Part shown: one piece after another, positions 28,726 to 37,787 of the stretch
Layout of the letters: every line of letters begins with the position of its first letter
Numbering within the stretch: position 1 is the stretch's first letter
Assembly (NCBI GenBank): GCA_025963465.1
Contig: JAOQAP010000058.1
Span: 1 to 41,032, forward strand
Direction: 5' to 3'
DNA length: 41,032 nt
Source of the DNA: Flavipsychrobacter sp.
GTDB lineage: Bacteria > Bacteroidota > Bacteroidia > Chitinophagales > Chitinophagaceae
Translations under genes and position numbers: made by a program
The notes under the pieces: model-generated
What the model was told of the DNA's origin: nothing
Databases searched by the model: none
Seen by the model: only the letters and a program-made list of their open reading frames with translations

Positions 28726-30594
28726 ATGTGCGGTATTGCCGGCTTATATGGGGAGTTTGCCCCGGATGCTACAAAAAAGGCGATCACTGCCCTTAATTGT
28801 TCTCTTGCCCATCGCGGGCCTGATGGTAACGGGGTGTTCCAAGCTGACGGCATTGCACTGGTTCATACCCGTTTATCTATCATAGACTTGTCTGAAAATG
28901 GCAACCAGCCATTGTATAATGAGGACAGGAGCCTGGTGCTTATCTGCAATGGGGAGCTATATAATTATAAAGAGCTGACGGCTGACCTTATTAATAAAGG
29001 ACATCGTTTTTCTTCCAATTCTGACTGTGAGGTGATACTTCACTTGTATGAAGACCTTAGCGGGGACTTACCAAAGTTGTTGAATATGCTTACAGGCATG
29101 TTTGCTTTTGCGCTATGGGACATAAAGAGACAACAGTTATTTATTGCAAGAGACAGAATAGGGATCAAGCCGTTTTATTACAGCTATGATAATGGCAAGC
29201 TTGTTTTTGCATCAGAGGTGAAGCCTGTTGCAGAGACAGGGCTAGTAGATGCAGCTATAGATTACACCTCCCTTTACGAATACTTTTTAACAGGCAGTAT
29301 ACCTGCGCCTAATACACTCTATAAAGGAGTGAAAAGCCTGGAGCAAGGGCATTTTATGGTACTTGGGCAGGGCAAAATGTCTGTTCAGGAATACTGGGAT
29401 ATACCTAAAGGGGTGAAAAAATGGAACAGTGAAGAAGAAGTGAACGATGCAGTAGAAACTCTATTGTCAGAAGTGGTGAAAGACCACCTGGTGGCTGATG
29501 TGCCGGTTGGTACATTTCTGTCGGCAGGGGTAGATTCTTCATTGATCACCGCGATGGCTGTTGCTCATCATCCGGGTATACATAGCTTTACGGCATCTTT
29601 TCCGGGTGAGCCGGAAGATGAGGGTAATATAGCAACGGCTACTGCAAAGAAGCTACAAACAACCCATCATACATTCGAACTGCGTAATGATTTTTTTAGT
29701 GATTTCTCTGAACAATTCAAAGATATAGACCAGCCTTTTGCGATCAGCAGTGCGTTGTCGCTGGGACGTATATCCGCAATGGCGCGGGAACATGTGAAAG
29801 TAGTGTTGAGCGGAGATGGCGCTGATGAACTGTTTGGTGGGTATAACCGTCACGAAGCCCCGGTACGACCTGATTTTTTGAAAAAGATACCGCAGGCGCT
29901 GCAGAATGATGTGCTGAAAATAGGTGCAAAACTGACGGGTAAAAAAAGCCTGGAAGCATTGCGTGCAAATCTTGCAGTGCCGGATGGCGAGGCCTTTTTT
30001 ATTAAGACAATTATTGCCGAACCGAAAGATGTTTTGTCGCTGTTTTCAGAGACGGCTAAAAAGGAAATAGATACAGGAAGGTACATCCGGCGGCTGGATG
30101 CATTATTTGCAAAGAGAAAAGGTGAGGATGAACTGAATAGGGTGCTTTATGTGGACATGAAAACCACACTAGTAGACGAGATGCTCACCAAATGCGACCG
30201 TATGACCATGATAAATGGAGTAGAAGGTCGTGTGCCTTTCCTTGACCACAGGCTTGTGGAACTGGCTTTCAGCATTCCTGCATGCTACAAAAGAAAGAAT
30301 GGTACAGGGAAAATAATACTTCGTGAATTGCTTGCCAAAAGGCTGGGCAGAGACCTTGCATACCGCGTAAAAACAGGATTTAACGCACCATTGCAGCAAT
30401 GGCTGAATAATGATGATCAGACAATAGCATTCGTGAAAAAGGAATTCAGCAATGCAGGCAGGTTGACATTTATAGATAAACAAACAATAGAAACTTACGC
30501 AAAAAAAATAGGGGCTGTACGAGCCGGGGTAGTGTTTTCGGTGGTATGCCTTAGCCATTTTTTAATAGATGAAAGTATTAATAGTAACAAATAA
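28726..30594 (+). CDS. asnB: Asparagine synthase-like glutamine amidotransferase (glycan-locus type)
   Basis: MCGIAGLYGEF (Cys2 retained), RGPDGNG, FLSAGVDSSLITAMA, 622 aa. Confidence 0.9.
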   Translation: MCGIAGLYGEFAPDATKKAITALNCSLAHRGPDGNGVFQADGIALVHTRLSIIDLSENGNQPLYNEDRSLVLICNGELYNYKELTADLINKGHRFSSNSDCEVILHLYEDLSGDLPKLLNMLTGMFAFALWDIKRQQLFIARDRIGIKPFYYSYDNGKLVFASEVKPVAETGLVDAAIDYTSLYEYFLTGSIPAPNTLYKGVKSLEQGHFMVLGQGKMSVQEYWDIPKGVKKWNSEEEVNDAVETLLSEVVKDHLVADVPVGTFLSAGVDSSLITAMAVAHHPGIHSFTASFPGEPEDEGNIATATAKKLQTTHHTFELRNDFFSDFSEQFKDIDQPFAISSALSLGRISAMAREHVKVVLSGDGADELFGGYNRHEAPVRPDFLKKIPQALQNDVLKIGAKLTGKKSLEALRANLAVPDGEAFFIKTIIAEPKDVLSLFSETAKKEIDTGRYIRRLDALFAKRKGEDELNRVLYVDMKTTLVDEMLTKCDRMTMINGVEGRVPFLDHRLVELAFSIPACYKRKNGTGKIILRELLAKRLGRDLAYRVKTGFNAPLQQWLNNDDQTIAFVKKEFSNAGRLTFIDKQTIETYAKKIGAVRAGVVFSVVCLSHFLIDESINSNK

Positions 30595-31804
30595 CTACCC
30601 AAGCAGGAATGCCCCTAAAAATGGCATTTTTATTCACCAGCAGGTAAAAGCCTTACAGCAGCTGGGGGTGGAATGTTATGTGCTGTTGCTGCATAATTGG
30701 TATCCTCCGTTTGGTCTGCATAGCCTGCATGCTAACTGGCAGCAGGGGCATGAAATGAAAAGCGATTTCTTTGAGGAATATGATGGGGTGAGGGTACATT
30801 CCGTGCCTATGTTCGTAAGAATGCCCGCCAGGCTATTTAAAGATAATTATTACGACAGGGCGGCACGATCGCTGGTTACCTATGTTAAGCGCAATGATAC
30901 GCTGAAGGACGCAGATTGGCTGTATGCGCACTTTCTTACTGATAACGGCTACATAGGCGCTAAGATAAAAGATGTGCTGCAGATGAAGCTGGCGGCTATA
31001 GCAAGAGGTGATGATGTGCATGCATGGCCGGAAGATAATCCTTCACTGGTGGATAACCTGCGATATGTTTTTGATCGTGCTGACCTGCTGCTTGCCAATA
31101 GTGGTAATCTGGCCATTGATACCCAACACTGGATGGAAGCCGGCAAAAAGCGTGATGTAGCAGTGGCGTATAATGGTATAGATCATAACAGGTTTCACCC
31201 TGTGGGATCGAAAGAGGAACAACTGTCACTTGCAAAAAAACATAACCTGCCACCCGGTAAGCAATACATGATATGCATAGGCACTCCAGTAGCGCTCAAG
31301 GGGTGGGTGGAGCTGCTTGAAGCCATAAAGCTGTGTGGCGAGGCATTGAATAACTGGGTGCTGCTGATGGTGGCGCCACCAAGAAATAATAAAGATGCAA
31401 TAGACCTTCAGAAGGCGGCCTCAGATATAGGAGTGTCTGATAAGACGTTGTATATGGGCGCTGTGCCTCCCAGCGATCTTATAGAAATTTTGCGTTCGGT
31501 AGATGTATTTGTATTGCCCAGCTACAATGAAGGTATGTCTAATGCACTACTGGAAGCTATGGCAAGTGGCCTGCCTTGTATAGTTACTGAAGTAGGCGGG
31601 CATAATGAAGTAATAGTAAACGGGCATAGCGGCATGCTGGTACCGCCACGTAATGTACCGGCGCTTACAACTGCTATACTGGCCGTGACAGGTGATGAAC
31701 AGTTAAGGCAGGAAATGGGAATAAAAGCGCGTGAGCGCATGATAGCTTTTGCTGATTATAAAGAAAATAGCCGCAAATTATTAGCATTACTCAAAACGCA
31801 TTAA
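30569..31804 (+). CDS. GT4 family glycosyltransferase
   Basis: VLIVTNNYPSRNAPKNGIFIHQQ...VDVFVLPSYNEGMSNALLEAMASGLPCIVTEVGG. Confidence 0.93.
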   Translation: MKVLIVTNNYPSRNAPKNGIFIHQQVKALQQLGVECYVLLLHNWYPPFGLHSLHANWQQGHEMKSDFFEEYDGVRVHSVPMFVRMPARLFKDNYYDRAARSLVTYVKRNDTLKDADWLYAHFLTDNGYIGAKIKDVLQMKLAAIARGDDVHAWPEDNPSLVDNLRYVFDRADLLLANSGNLAIDTQHWMEAGKKRDVAVAYNGIDHNRFHPVGSKEEQLSLAKKHNLPPGKQYMICIGTPVALKGWVELLEAIKLCGEALNNWVLLMVAPPRNNKDAIDLQKAASDIGVSDKTLYMGAVPPSDLIEILRSVDVFVLPSYNEGMSNALLEAMASGLPCIVTEVGGHNEVIVNGHSGMLVPPRNVPALTTAILAVTGDEQLRQEMGIKARERMIAFADYKENSRKLLALLKTH

Positions 31805-32370
31805 GCCTCACGGGTTACCTTGCCATCAGCCAGGATATAAACTAACCCGCTTTCAGGACATGTTGCTTTACCATCTTTAAAGGTAAGCTTGTGGCCATGT
31901 TCGCTCATCCAGCCGGACTGGCGGGCGGGATTGCCTATTACAAGTGCGTAAGCCGGAATGTCTTTTGTGACAACAGCACCTGCACCTATGAATGCATAAG
32001 CGCCAATATCATGGCCGCATACTATTGTGGCATTAGCGCCTATTGTTGCCCCCTTGCCTACATGGGTGCGGCTATACTGCCCACGACGATTGACACCGCT
32101 ACGGGGATTGGTAACATTGGTAAATACACATGATGGCCCGAGGAAAACATCATCGTCGCAGGTGACACCGGTATAAACCGAAACATTGTTCTGGATCTTT
32201 ACGTTTTGTCCTAATACCACTTCAGGGAATATGACGCAGTTCTGGCCGATATTGCATAGCGCTCCTATCTTACAGCCAGGCATAATGTGAGAGAAATGCC
32301 AGATCTTGGCATTGTCTCCTATTTCACAACCATCATCTATTACCGCAGTAGGGTGAACAAAGTAATTCAT
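31801..32370 (-). CDS. Left-handed beta-helix N-acetyltransferase (WbpD/WlbB-like)
   Basis: Hexapeptide repeats (IGDNAKIWHFSHIMPGCKIGALCNIGQNCVI...), GVNRRGQYSRTHVGKGATIGANATIVCG. Confidence 0.88.
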   Translation of the reverse strand: MNYFVHPTAVIDDGCEIGDNAKIWHFSHIMPGCKIGALCNIGQNCVIFPEVVLGQNVKIQNNVSVYTGVTCDDDVFLGPSCVFTNVTNPRSGVNRRGQYSRTHVGKGATIGANATIVCGHDIGAYAFIGAGAVVTKDIPAYALVIGNPARQSGWMSEHGHKLTFKDGKATCPESGLVYILADGKVTREA

Positions 32371-32389
32371 CAGTATTGTTTTATGCTGC

Positions 32390-33328
32390 TTATTTTTTAA
32401 TGAACGGGTGGTGGTCTCCTTTTGTACCAACAGGTGTAGCTATCCTGATGTCGTGCGCCAGTTGTATGCTGGATACTGCATCCTTCAGTCCGAACCCGTT
32501 ACCTTTTATTATCTCTTCGTAGCTTTTGGTATGCAGGTCGCCAAAGCCTTCGCTGAATTCTATTTCCTTGCCATCTACGGTAATAGAGCGGTAAGTTCTT
32601 TTATTCTGCGCTTTTATCTCATCCGGTATATGGTCGTAGTTGATGCTGAGGAACCAGCGTACTCTTGCCTGCTGCAAATGCAGTATGCCTGCAGCACTAT
32701 CTGCCTCAGATACATGTACGATACTTTCCTTTACATCGCCGAATATCCAAGTGAGCATATCGAAGAAATGGATGCCTATATTGGATGCAATGCCACCTGA
32801 TTTACTGAGGTCACCTTTCCAGCTGTTGAAATACCAGTTGCCGCGTGAGGTTAAGTAAGTAAGGTCAATATCGTATGTTTTATCTTTCGGGTTCTGTTCT
32901 ATCTCTTTCTTTAATGCAATGATGCCGGGGTGCAGGCGCAGTTGCAGTATGTTGTACACTTTGCTGCCGGTTTCCTTTTCTATCTCGCCAAGCGCATCAA
33001 GATTCCAAGGGTTAAGAACGAGCGGTTTTTCACAAATAGCATCGGCCTGGTTGCGTAATGCAAAACGTATATGAGAGTCGTGCAGATAGTTAGGTGTGCA
33101 TATGCTCACATAGTCTATTTTGGTGCCTGTCCTTTTCAGCTTGTCTATATGGCGGTCGAAGCGCTCAAATTCTGTAAAGAAATGGGCCTGTGGGAAATAG
33201 CTGTCCAGTATGCCTACACTGTCAAACCTGTCGAGGGCGGCTAAAAGATTACTTTTAGTATCCCTGATAGCTGTAAGATGCCTTGGGGCTATATAGCCTG
33301 CTGCTCCTATAATGGCGAAATTTTTCAT
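32390..33328 (-). CDS. Gfo/Idh/MocA oxidoreductase (WbpB/WlbA-like UDP-GlcNAcA 3-dehydrogenase)
   Basis: MKNFAIIGAAGYIAPRHLTAIRDTKSNLLAALD, CEKPLVLNPWNLDAL, GGIASNIGIHFFDMLTWIFG. Confidence 0.87.
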   Translation of the reverse strand: MKNFAIIGAAGYIAPRHLTAIRDTKSNLLAALDRFDSVGILDSYFPQAHFFTEFERFDRHIDKLKRTGTKIDYVSICTPNYLHDSHIRFALRNQADAICEKPLVLNPWNLDALGEIEKETGSKVYNILQLRLHPGIIALKKEIEQNPKDKTYDIDLTYLTSRGNWYFNSWKGDLSKSGGIASNIGIHFFDMLTWIFGDVKESIVHVSEADSAAGILHLQQARVRWFLSINYDHIPDEIKAQNKRTYRSITVDGKEIEFSEGFGDLHTKSYEEIIKGNGFGLKDAVSSIQLAHDIRIATPVGTKGDHHPFIKK

Positions 33329-33353
33329 GCGTGTAATGTAGCTCAAATGTAAG

Positions 33354-34628
33354 TTATTTTGCAGTACCTGCCAGTTCCAGTGATGCTGCATACATGCTTC
33401 TTTCCTTAGGCACATTTGCCTGCCATGTATATTGTTCTTCTATAAATTTACGGGTATTCGTCCTTGCCAGTTGCCTGTTTGTATGGAACCAGTCCAACGC
33501 CACCTGTACTTCGTCATTTAAAGCAGTATCGGTATTTTTCCCTTCCAACTGAATAACACAGCCTATGTTGTATTCATTGAGCATACCTGCAATATCACCG
33601 GTGCCAGCTTCCAGTACAACAGGTATGCCCGCACTCAGGTATTCGCCGAATTTTACGGGCTGGGAGAAATTATTGAGCGGTGATGCTGCGCGGAGCAGTA
33701 GTCCCATGTCCATAGCCGTCAGGTAGTCGGCGACTTTGTTTTGTGGTACGCTCAGCATTCTTACCCTGTTCATATCTATGCCGAACTGGGTGAGCAGTCC
33801 GGTCATTTTATCCTTGTTCTGGGTGATGAACACGGCTATAGTGTTGTCGGATACTGTAAGGGCCGACCTCATAAATGGCATTACGAGTTCTTCCAGGCAT
33901 TGATACTTTTGTGTGCCACCCAGGTACAGGATAGCTGTATTATTGCCGAGGTTTAGCTCTTGTCTTATCTTATCCCTGTTGGTGTCTGCGATGGTATTAT
34001 TTACACAGCATGGTATGAGTACAGAGTCTTTGCTTGCACCGCAATGATCTATCATATACCTGCGTAGTGGCTCACTGACCGTACACATCCATTCAGAGCC
34101 GGCAATGATATTTTTCAGCCTGTTCACATCACTGTCATAAACTATACGCTGTGCAGCAGACATATCTTTTTCATCTGTTACATCACCATTAATGAGCCGT
34201 TCCAAGGGCCAGTAGCCTCTTATGTCTATTACTATGGCATCGCCCGGAAAGCTTTTACGAGCTGCATCAGCCCATTCAAAGCTGGATTCTCCCCGGCAAT
34301 GGTAAACAGTCTTTCCTTTTAGTGAACGCCTCAGTTTTTTTATTGTGGGTATTGCCGGCCAGTTGCCCAGCCTGCTGATGCAGCCAATGAGATGTATCTT
34401 TATAGCAGGGCACCTTTGCTGTAAAGATGCTACAGTATTCTTCGCCGCTTTGTCAAATACTTCCCGCATGGGTACTATGATCCATACGGAAACCGAGGCA
34501 GGTTTTCCTGCTCCGCTGATGGTAGCCTGAGCCTGCGCCCTGTCAAACACCTGGCTGGCTACAAGAGGGGTTTTGTATTCACCGCTTGTAATAATATGTA
34601 CCAGGTTGTAAGAAGTGGGTGTCGCCAT
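33354..34628 (-). CDS. Putative GT4-like glycosyltransferase
   Basis: 424 aa; FSQPVKFGEYLSAGIPVVLEAGTGDI near the C-terminus; within glycan locus. Confidence 0.75.
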   Translation of the reverse strand: MATPTSYNLVHIITSGEYKTPLVASQVFDRAQAQATISGAGKPASVSVWIIVPMREVFDKAAKNTVASLQQRCPAIKIHLIGCISRLGNWPAIPTIKKLRRSLKGKTVYHCRGESSFEWADAARKSFPGDAIVIDIRGYWPLERLINGDVTDEKDMSAAQRIVYDSDVNRLKNIIAGSEWMCTVSEPLRRYMIDHCGASKDSVLIPCCVNNTIADTNRDKIRQELNLGNNTAILYLGGTQKYQCLEELVMPFMRSALTVSDNTIAVFITQNKDKMTGLLTQFGIDMNRVRMLSVPQNKVADYLTAMDMGLLLRAASPLNNFSQPVKFGEYLSAGIPVVLEAGTGDIAGMLNEYNIGCVIQLEGKNTDTALNDEVQVALDWFHTNRQLARTNTRKFIEEQYTWQANVPKERSMYAASLELAGTAK

Positions 34629-34633
34629 TAATG

Positions 34634-35710
34634 TTAGCTTAAATGTTGCAGAATACTGTCCCTGATGATGCCTGATGCCTGTCCGCCGCCATATAGGTTT
34701 ACTTCGAAGTTGGATTGCTTGCTGATCATTTGCCTGTATGCAGCAACTATATTGTCGGTTTTAGTTCCGGCAATCACGTTGAAGCCATTATCTACCAGTT
34801 CTACCCATTCTGTTTGCTCACGGATAGTGACGCAGTGCTTCTGAAAAAAGAAAGCTTCTTTTTGAAGACCGCCGCTATCAGTCATTACCAGCGAAGAGTT
34901 TTTGATGAGCTGTACCATGTCCAGGTAGCCCACAGGGTCTATCAGGTCAAAATCGCAGGTGATATTATTTTCAGCCAGCAGCTTTTTTGTACGGGGGTGT
35001 ATAGGTATCACCACCTTTATTTCTTTATTAATCAGGTTGAAAGCAGCAACGATCGATGTAAGATTGCCAATATTGTCGGTATTCTCGGCGCGGTGTATAG
35101 TACCAAGGATATATTGCGTGAGGCCAAGCCTTTTGATAATGTCAGATGACTCATCTGATATTTTGCTGTAGCGTATTGCTACATCCTGCATTACATCGCC
35201 TGATTTTATGATGGTGCATTTGAAATTATCAAAGCCTTCGTTCTTCAAATTTTTTATAGCAAGGTCGGTAGGGCAAAAAAGTATATCAGAGATGCGGTCG
35301 GTAAGTATCCTGTTCACTTCTTCGGGCATCTGCATTTCAAAACTGCGCAAGCCTGCCTCTATATGTATCACTTTGATATGCAGTTTTTTAGCAGTAAGTG
35401 CGCCAGCCAGCGTGGAATTGGTATCGCCATATACCAGTACAACATCTGGTTTTTCCTGCATCAGCACTTCTTCTATCTTCTCCATCATTTGCCCCGTAGA
35501 GGCCCCGTGATTACCGCCGGGAATACTGAGATTATAGTCGGGCTTGGGTATTTGCAGCTCATCAAAGAAAATATCACTCATTTTCTGATCGTAGTGCTGC
35601 CCTGTATGTATGATGATCTCTTTTATTTCACTACTGCTCTTAAAGGCGTTACTGACTACTGCTGCTTTTACAAACTGTGGCCTGGCGCCTATTATCGTTG
35701 CAATTTTCAT
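34634..35710 (-). CDS. wecB: UDP-N-acetylglucosamine 2-epimerase family (WecB/WbpI-like)
   Basis: MKIATIIGARPQFVKAAVVSNAF, HTGQHYDQKMSDIFFDEL, HIEAGLRSFEMQMPEEVNRILTDRIS, TDSGGLQKEAFF. Confidence 0.95.
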   Translation of the reverse strand: MKIATIIGARPQFVKAAVVSNAFKSSSEIKEIIIHTGQHYDQKMSDIFFDELQIPKPDYNLSIPGGNHGASTGQMMEKIEEVLMQEKPDVVLVYGDTNSTLAGALTAKKLHIKVIHIEAGLRSFEMQMPEEVNRILTDRISDILFCPTDLAIKNLKNEGFDNFKCTIIKSGDVMQDVAIRYSKISDESSDIIKRLGLTQYILGTIHRAENTDNIGNLTSIVAAFNLINKEIKVVIPIHPRTKKLLAENNITCDFDLIDPVGYLDMVQLIKNSSLVMTDSGGLQKEAFFFQKHCVTIREQTEWVELVDNGFNVIAGTKTDNIVAAYRQMISKQSNFEVNLYGGGQASGIIRDSILQHLS

Positions 35711-35771
35711 CTGTTCTTGTTAGTTATTGTAACGATCTGTTATATGGATGAAATGAACATATTTAGGTGGG

Positions 35772-35803
35772 CAAAGGTAATTATAAATTCAGCTTTAGTC
35801 AAA
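35772..35803 (-). promoter_or_regulatory. Promoter for the wecB operon
   Basis: Minus strand TTTG (35800-35803) - N20 - TACCTTTG (35772-35779). Confidence 0.65.
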
Positions 35804-35825
35804 TCGGCTGTTCTGGTTACCTTTG
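35794..35825 (+). promoter_or_regulatory. Promoter for the divergent asnB-like gene
   Basis: TTTA (35794-35797) - N20 - TACCTTTG (35818-35825), ending 9 nt before the ATG. Confidence 0.5.
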
Positions 35826-35834
35826 CGGCTGCTT

Positions 35835-37787
35835 ATGTGCGGCATACTTGCTATAGTAAATCTTAAAAATGATCTGAAGGGTAACCACCTTGCAGCTGCA
35901 TCGCGTGTAATAAGGCATCGTGGGCCTGATGATGAGGGTTTCCTGACCTGGGTGCCCGATGAACAACCGGCAATATGGGCAGGTGCCAATATTGCAGCAT
36001 CTACACAACAGCATTGGGGTTACCAGTCTATTAGTCCCGACCAGTCATTTAAAGTTGGGTTCGGGCACAGGAGGTTATCTATATTAGATCTTTCCCCACT
36101 TGGGCATCAGCCAATGGTATATGCATCGGCAGGACTTTCTATTACCTTTAATGGGGAAGTATATAACTACCTGGAGATAAAAGAGGAACTGCTGAAGCTC
36201 GGTCATAAATTCTCCGGTACTTCTGATACGGAAGTGATATTGCATGCCTGGGAGGTATGGGGAGTAAAGTGTCTTGATAAGTTCAACGGCATGTTTTCCT
36301 TTGTGATACTTGACCATAAAAAACAGGAGCTATATGCGGTAAGGGATAGGTTTGGGGTAAAGCCATTATATTATTACAAAAGCGATAGCGCCATTTACCT
36401 GTCTTCTGAAATAAAGCAGATAAGAACAGCTCCAGGTTTCCGTTTTGAGCTGAATGAATCGGTGGCAGCGCAATTCCTTGCCTACGGCACTTGTGAACAC
36501 GGAGACAACACATTTTATAAAGGTATCAGGCAGATACAGGGAGGACATTATTTGCGTATTGACCTTTCCAAAGCAGGAAGTGAACCCGAAATAAAAAAAT
36601 GGTACACGCTCACACCTAAACGCTGGAACGGCAACTATAATGAGGCGGTAACAGAATTTAAAACATTGCTCACTGATGCGGTAAGCCTGCGGTTGCGGTC
36701 TGATGTAAAAGTTGGTTCATGCCTTTCAGGAGGCCTTGATTCATCGAGCATAGTATGCATAGCGGCCGACCTGCTGAAAGCAAAAGGTGATTTTGCCGGG
36801 CAGGAGACAATTACGGCCTGCTACGATGATGCGAAGTACGATGAATGGAACTTTGCACAGGAAGTAATAAAAAAGACAAATGCAAGACCTCATAGAGTAT
36901 TCCCATCATTTGGTCAGCTGCAGCAGGAGCTGGATGCCTTTCTATGGCACCAGGATGAGCCTGTGGCAAGTACCTCTGTGTTCAGTCAATGGGCGGTGTT
37001 CAAGGGGACAAATGAAGCAGGGCTTAAAGTAATGATAGATGGACAGGGTGCGGACGAACAACTGGCAGGTTATGGTGGCAACGATATACCACTATATGCA
37101 GGCCTGCTGAAAAAAGCAAGGTTATCAGCATTGCTGGACGAATCAAAACACTATAAAAAGGAAAAGGGCGCATGGCCAAAAGGATTCCTGCTGTCAGCGC
37201 TGCAACTGAATAATAATATATTTTCTAAGGTATTACCTGCACACCTGAGGCTGTCGCAAACGCAGCAAAAGATAGAATGGATGCAGAACGCTGATGTGAA
37301 AACAATGTATGACAAACCCGCCGCCAGCCTGCAGGAAAGCCTGTTGCGGCAGTTGTACGGAGCGCCACTACCTGCGCTGCTACGATATGAAGATCACAAC
37401 TCTATGGCATGGAGTGTAGAGTCGCGTACGCCATTTATGGACTATCGCCTGCTGGAGTTCAACCTGGGCCTTCCGGAGGAATACATTTACAAAAGAGGGG
37501 TAAGGAAAACGATACTGCGTGATGCCATGCACGGTGTGATACCAGCCGCCATAGAGAACAGGAAGGATAAAATGGGCTTTGTAACCCCGGAAGAACTGTG
37601 GATAAAAGGAGAGGGTAGGGAATGGTTCATTTCGGAAGTTGATAAAGCCTGCCAGCAATTTGGCGGCACATTGCTGCATGCCGCCAATGTGAAACAACAT
37701 GTAGTGGAAATGATCAATGGCAAACGGCCCTTTGATTTTATGCCGTGGCGCATTATTTGCTTTAATAAGTGGTACAACAGCCTTTAA
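35835..37787 (+). CDS. asnB: Asparagine synthase (glutamine-hydrolysing) homologue
   Basis: MCGILAIVNL (start moved to 35835 to give Cys2), RGPDDEGF, SCLSGGLDSSSIVC, MIDGQGADEQLAGYGG. Confidence 0.92.
   Translation: MCGILAIVNLKNDLKGNHLAAASRVIRHRGPDDEGFLTWVPDEQPAIWAGANIAASTQQHWGYQSISPDQSFKVGFGHRRLSILDLSPLGHQPMVYASAGLSITFNGEVYNYLEIKEELLKLGHKFSGTSDTEVILHAWEVWGVKCLDKFNGMFSFVILDHKKQELYAVRDRFGVKPLYYYKSDSAIYLSSEIKQIRTAPGFRFELNESVAAQFLAYGTCEHGDNTFYKGIRQIQGGHYLRIDLSKAGSEPEIKKWYTLTPKRWNGNYNEAVTEFKTLLTDAVSLRLRSDVKVGSCLSGGLDSSSIVCIAADLLKAKGDFAGQETITACYDDAKYDEWNFAQEVIKKTNARPHRVFPSFGQLQQELDAFLWHQDEPVASTSVFSQWAVFKGTNEAGLKVMIDGQGADEQLAGYGGNDIPLYAGLLKKARLSALLDESKHYKKEKGAWPKGFLLSALQLNNNIFSKVLPAHLRLSQTQQKIEWMQNADVKTMYDKPAASLQESLLRQLYGAPLPALLRYEDHNSMAWSVESRTPFMDYRLLEFNLGLPEEYIYKRGVRKTILRDAMHGVIPAAIENRKDKMGFVTPEELWIKGEGREWFISEVDKACQQFGGTLLHAANVKQHVVEMINGKRPFDFMPWRIICFNKWYNSL

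Noticed and set aside
35835-37787. Calling the second AsnB a lasso cyclase
   Set aside because: Cys2 and the full glutaminase domain are retained, more typical of a real amidotransferase; kept as an open question only.
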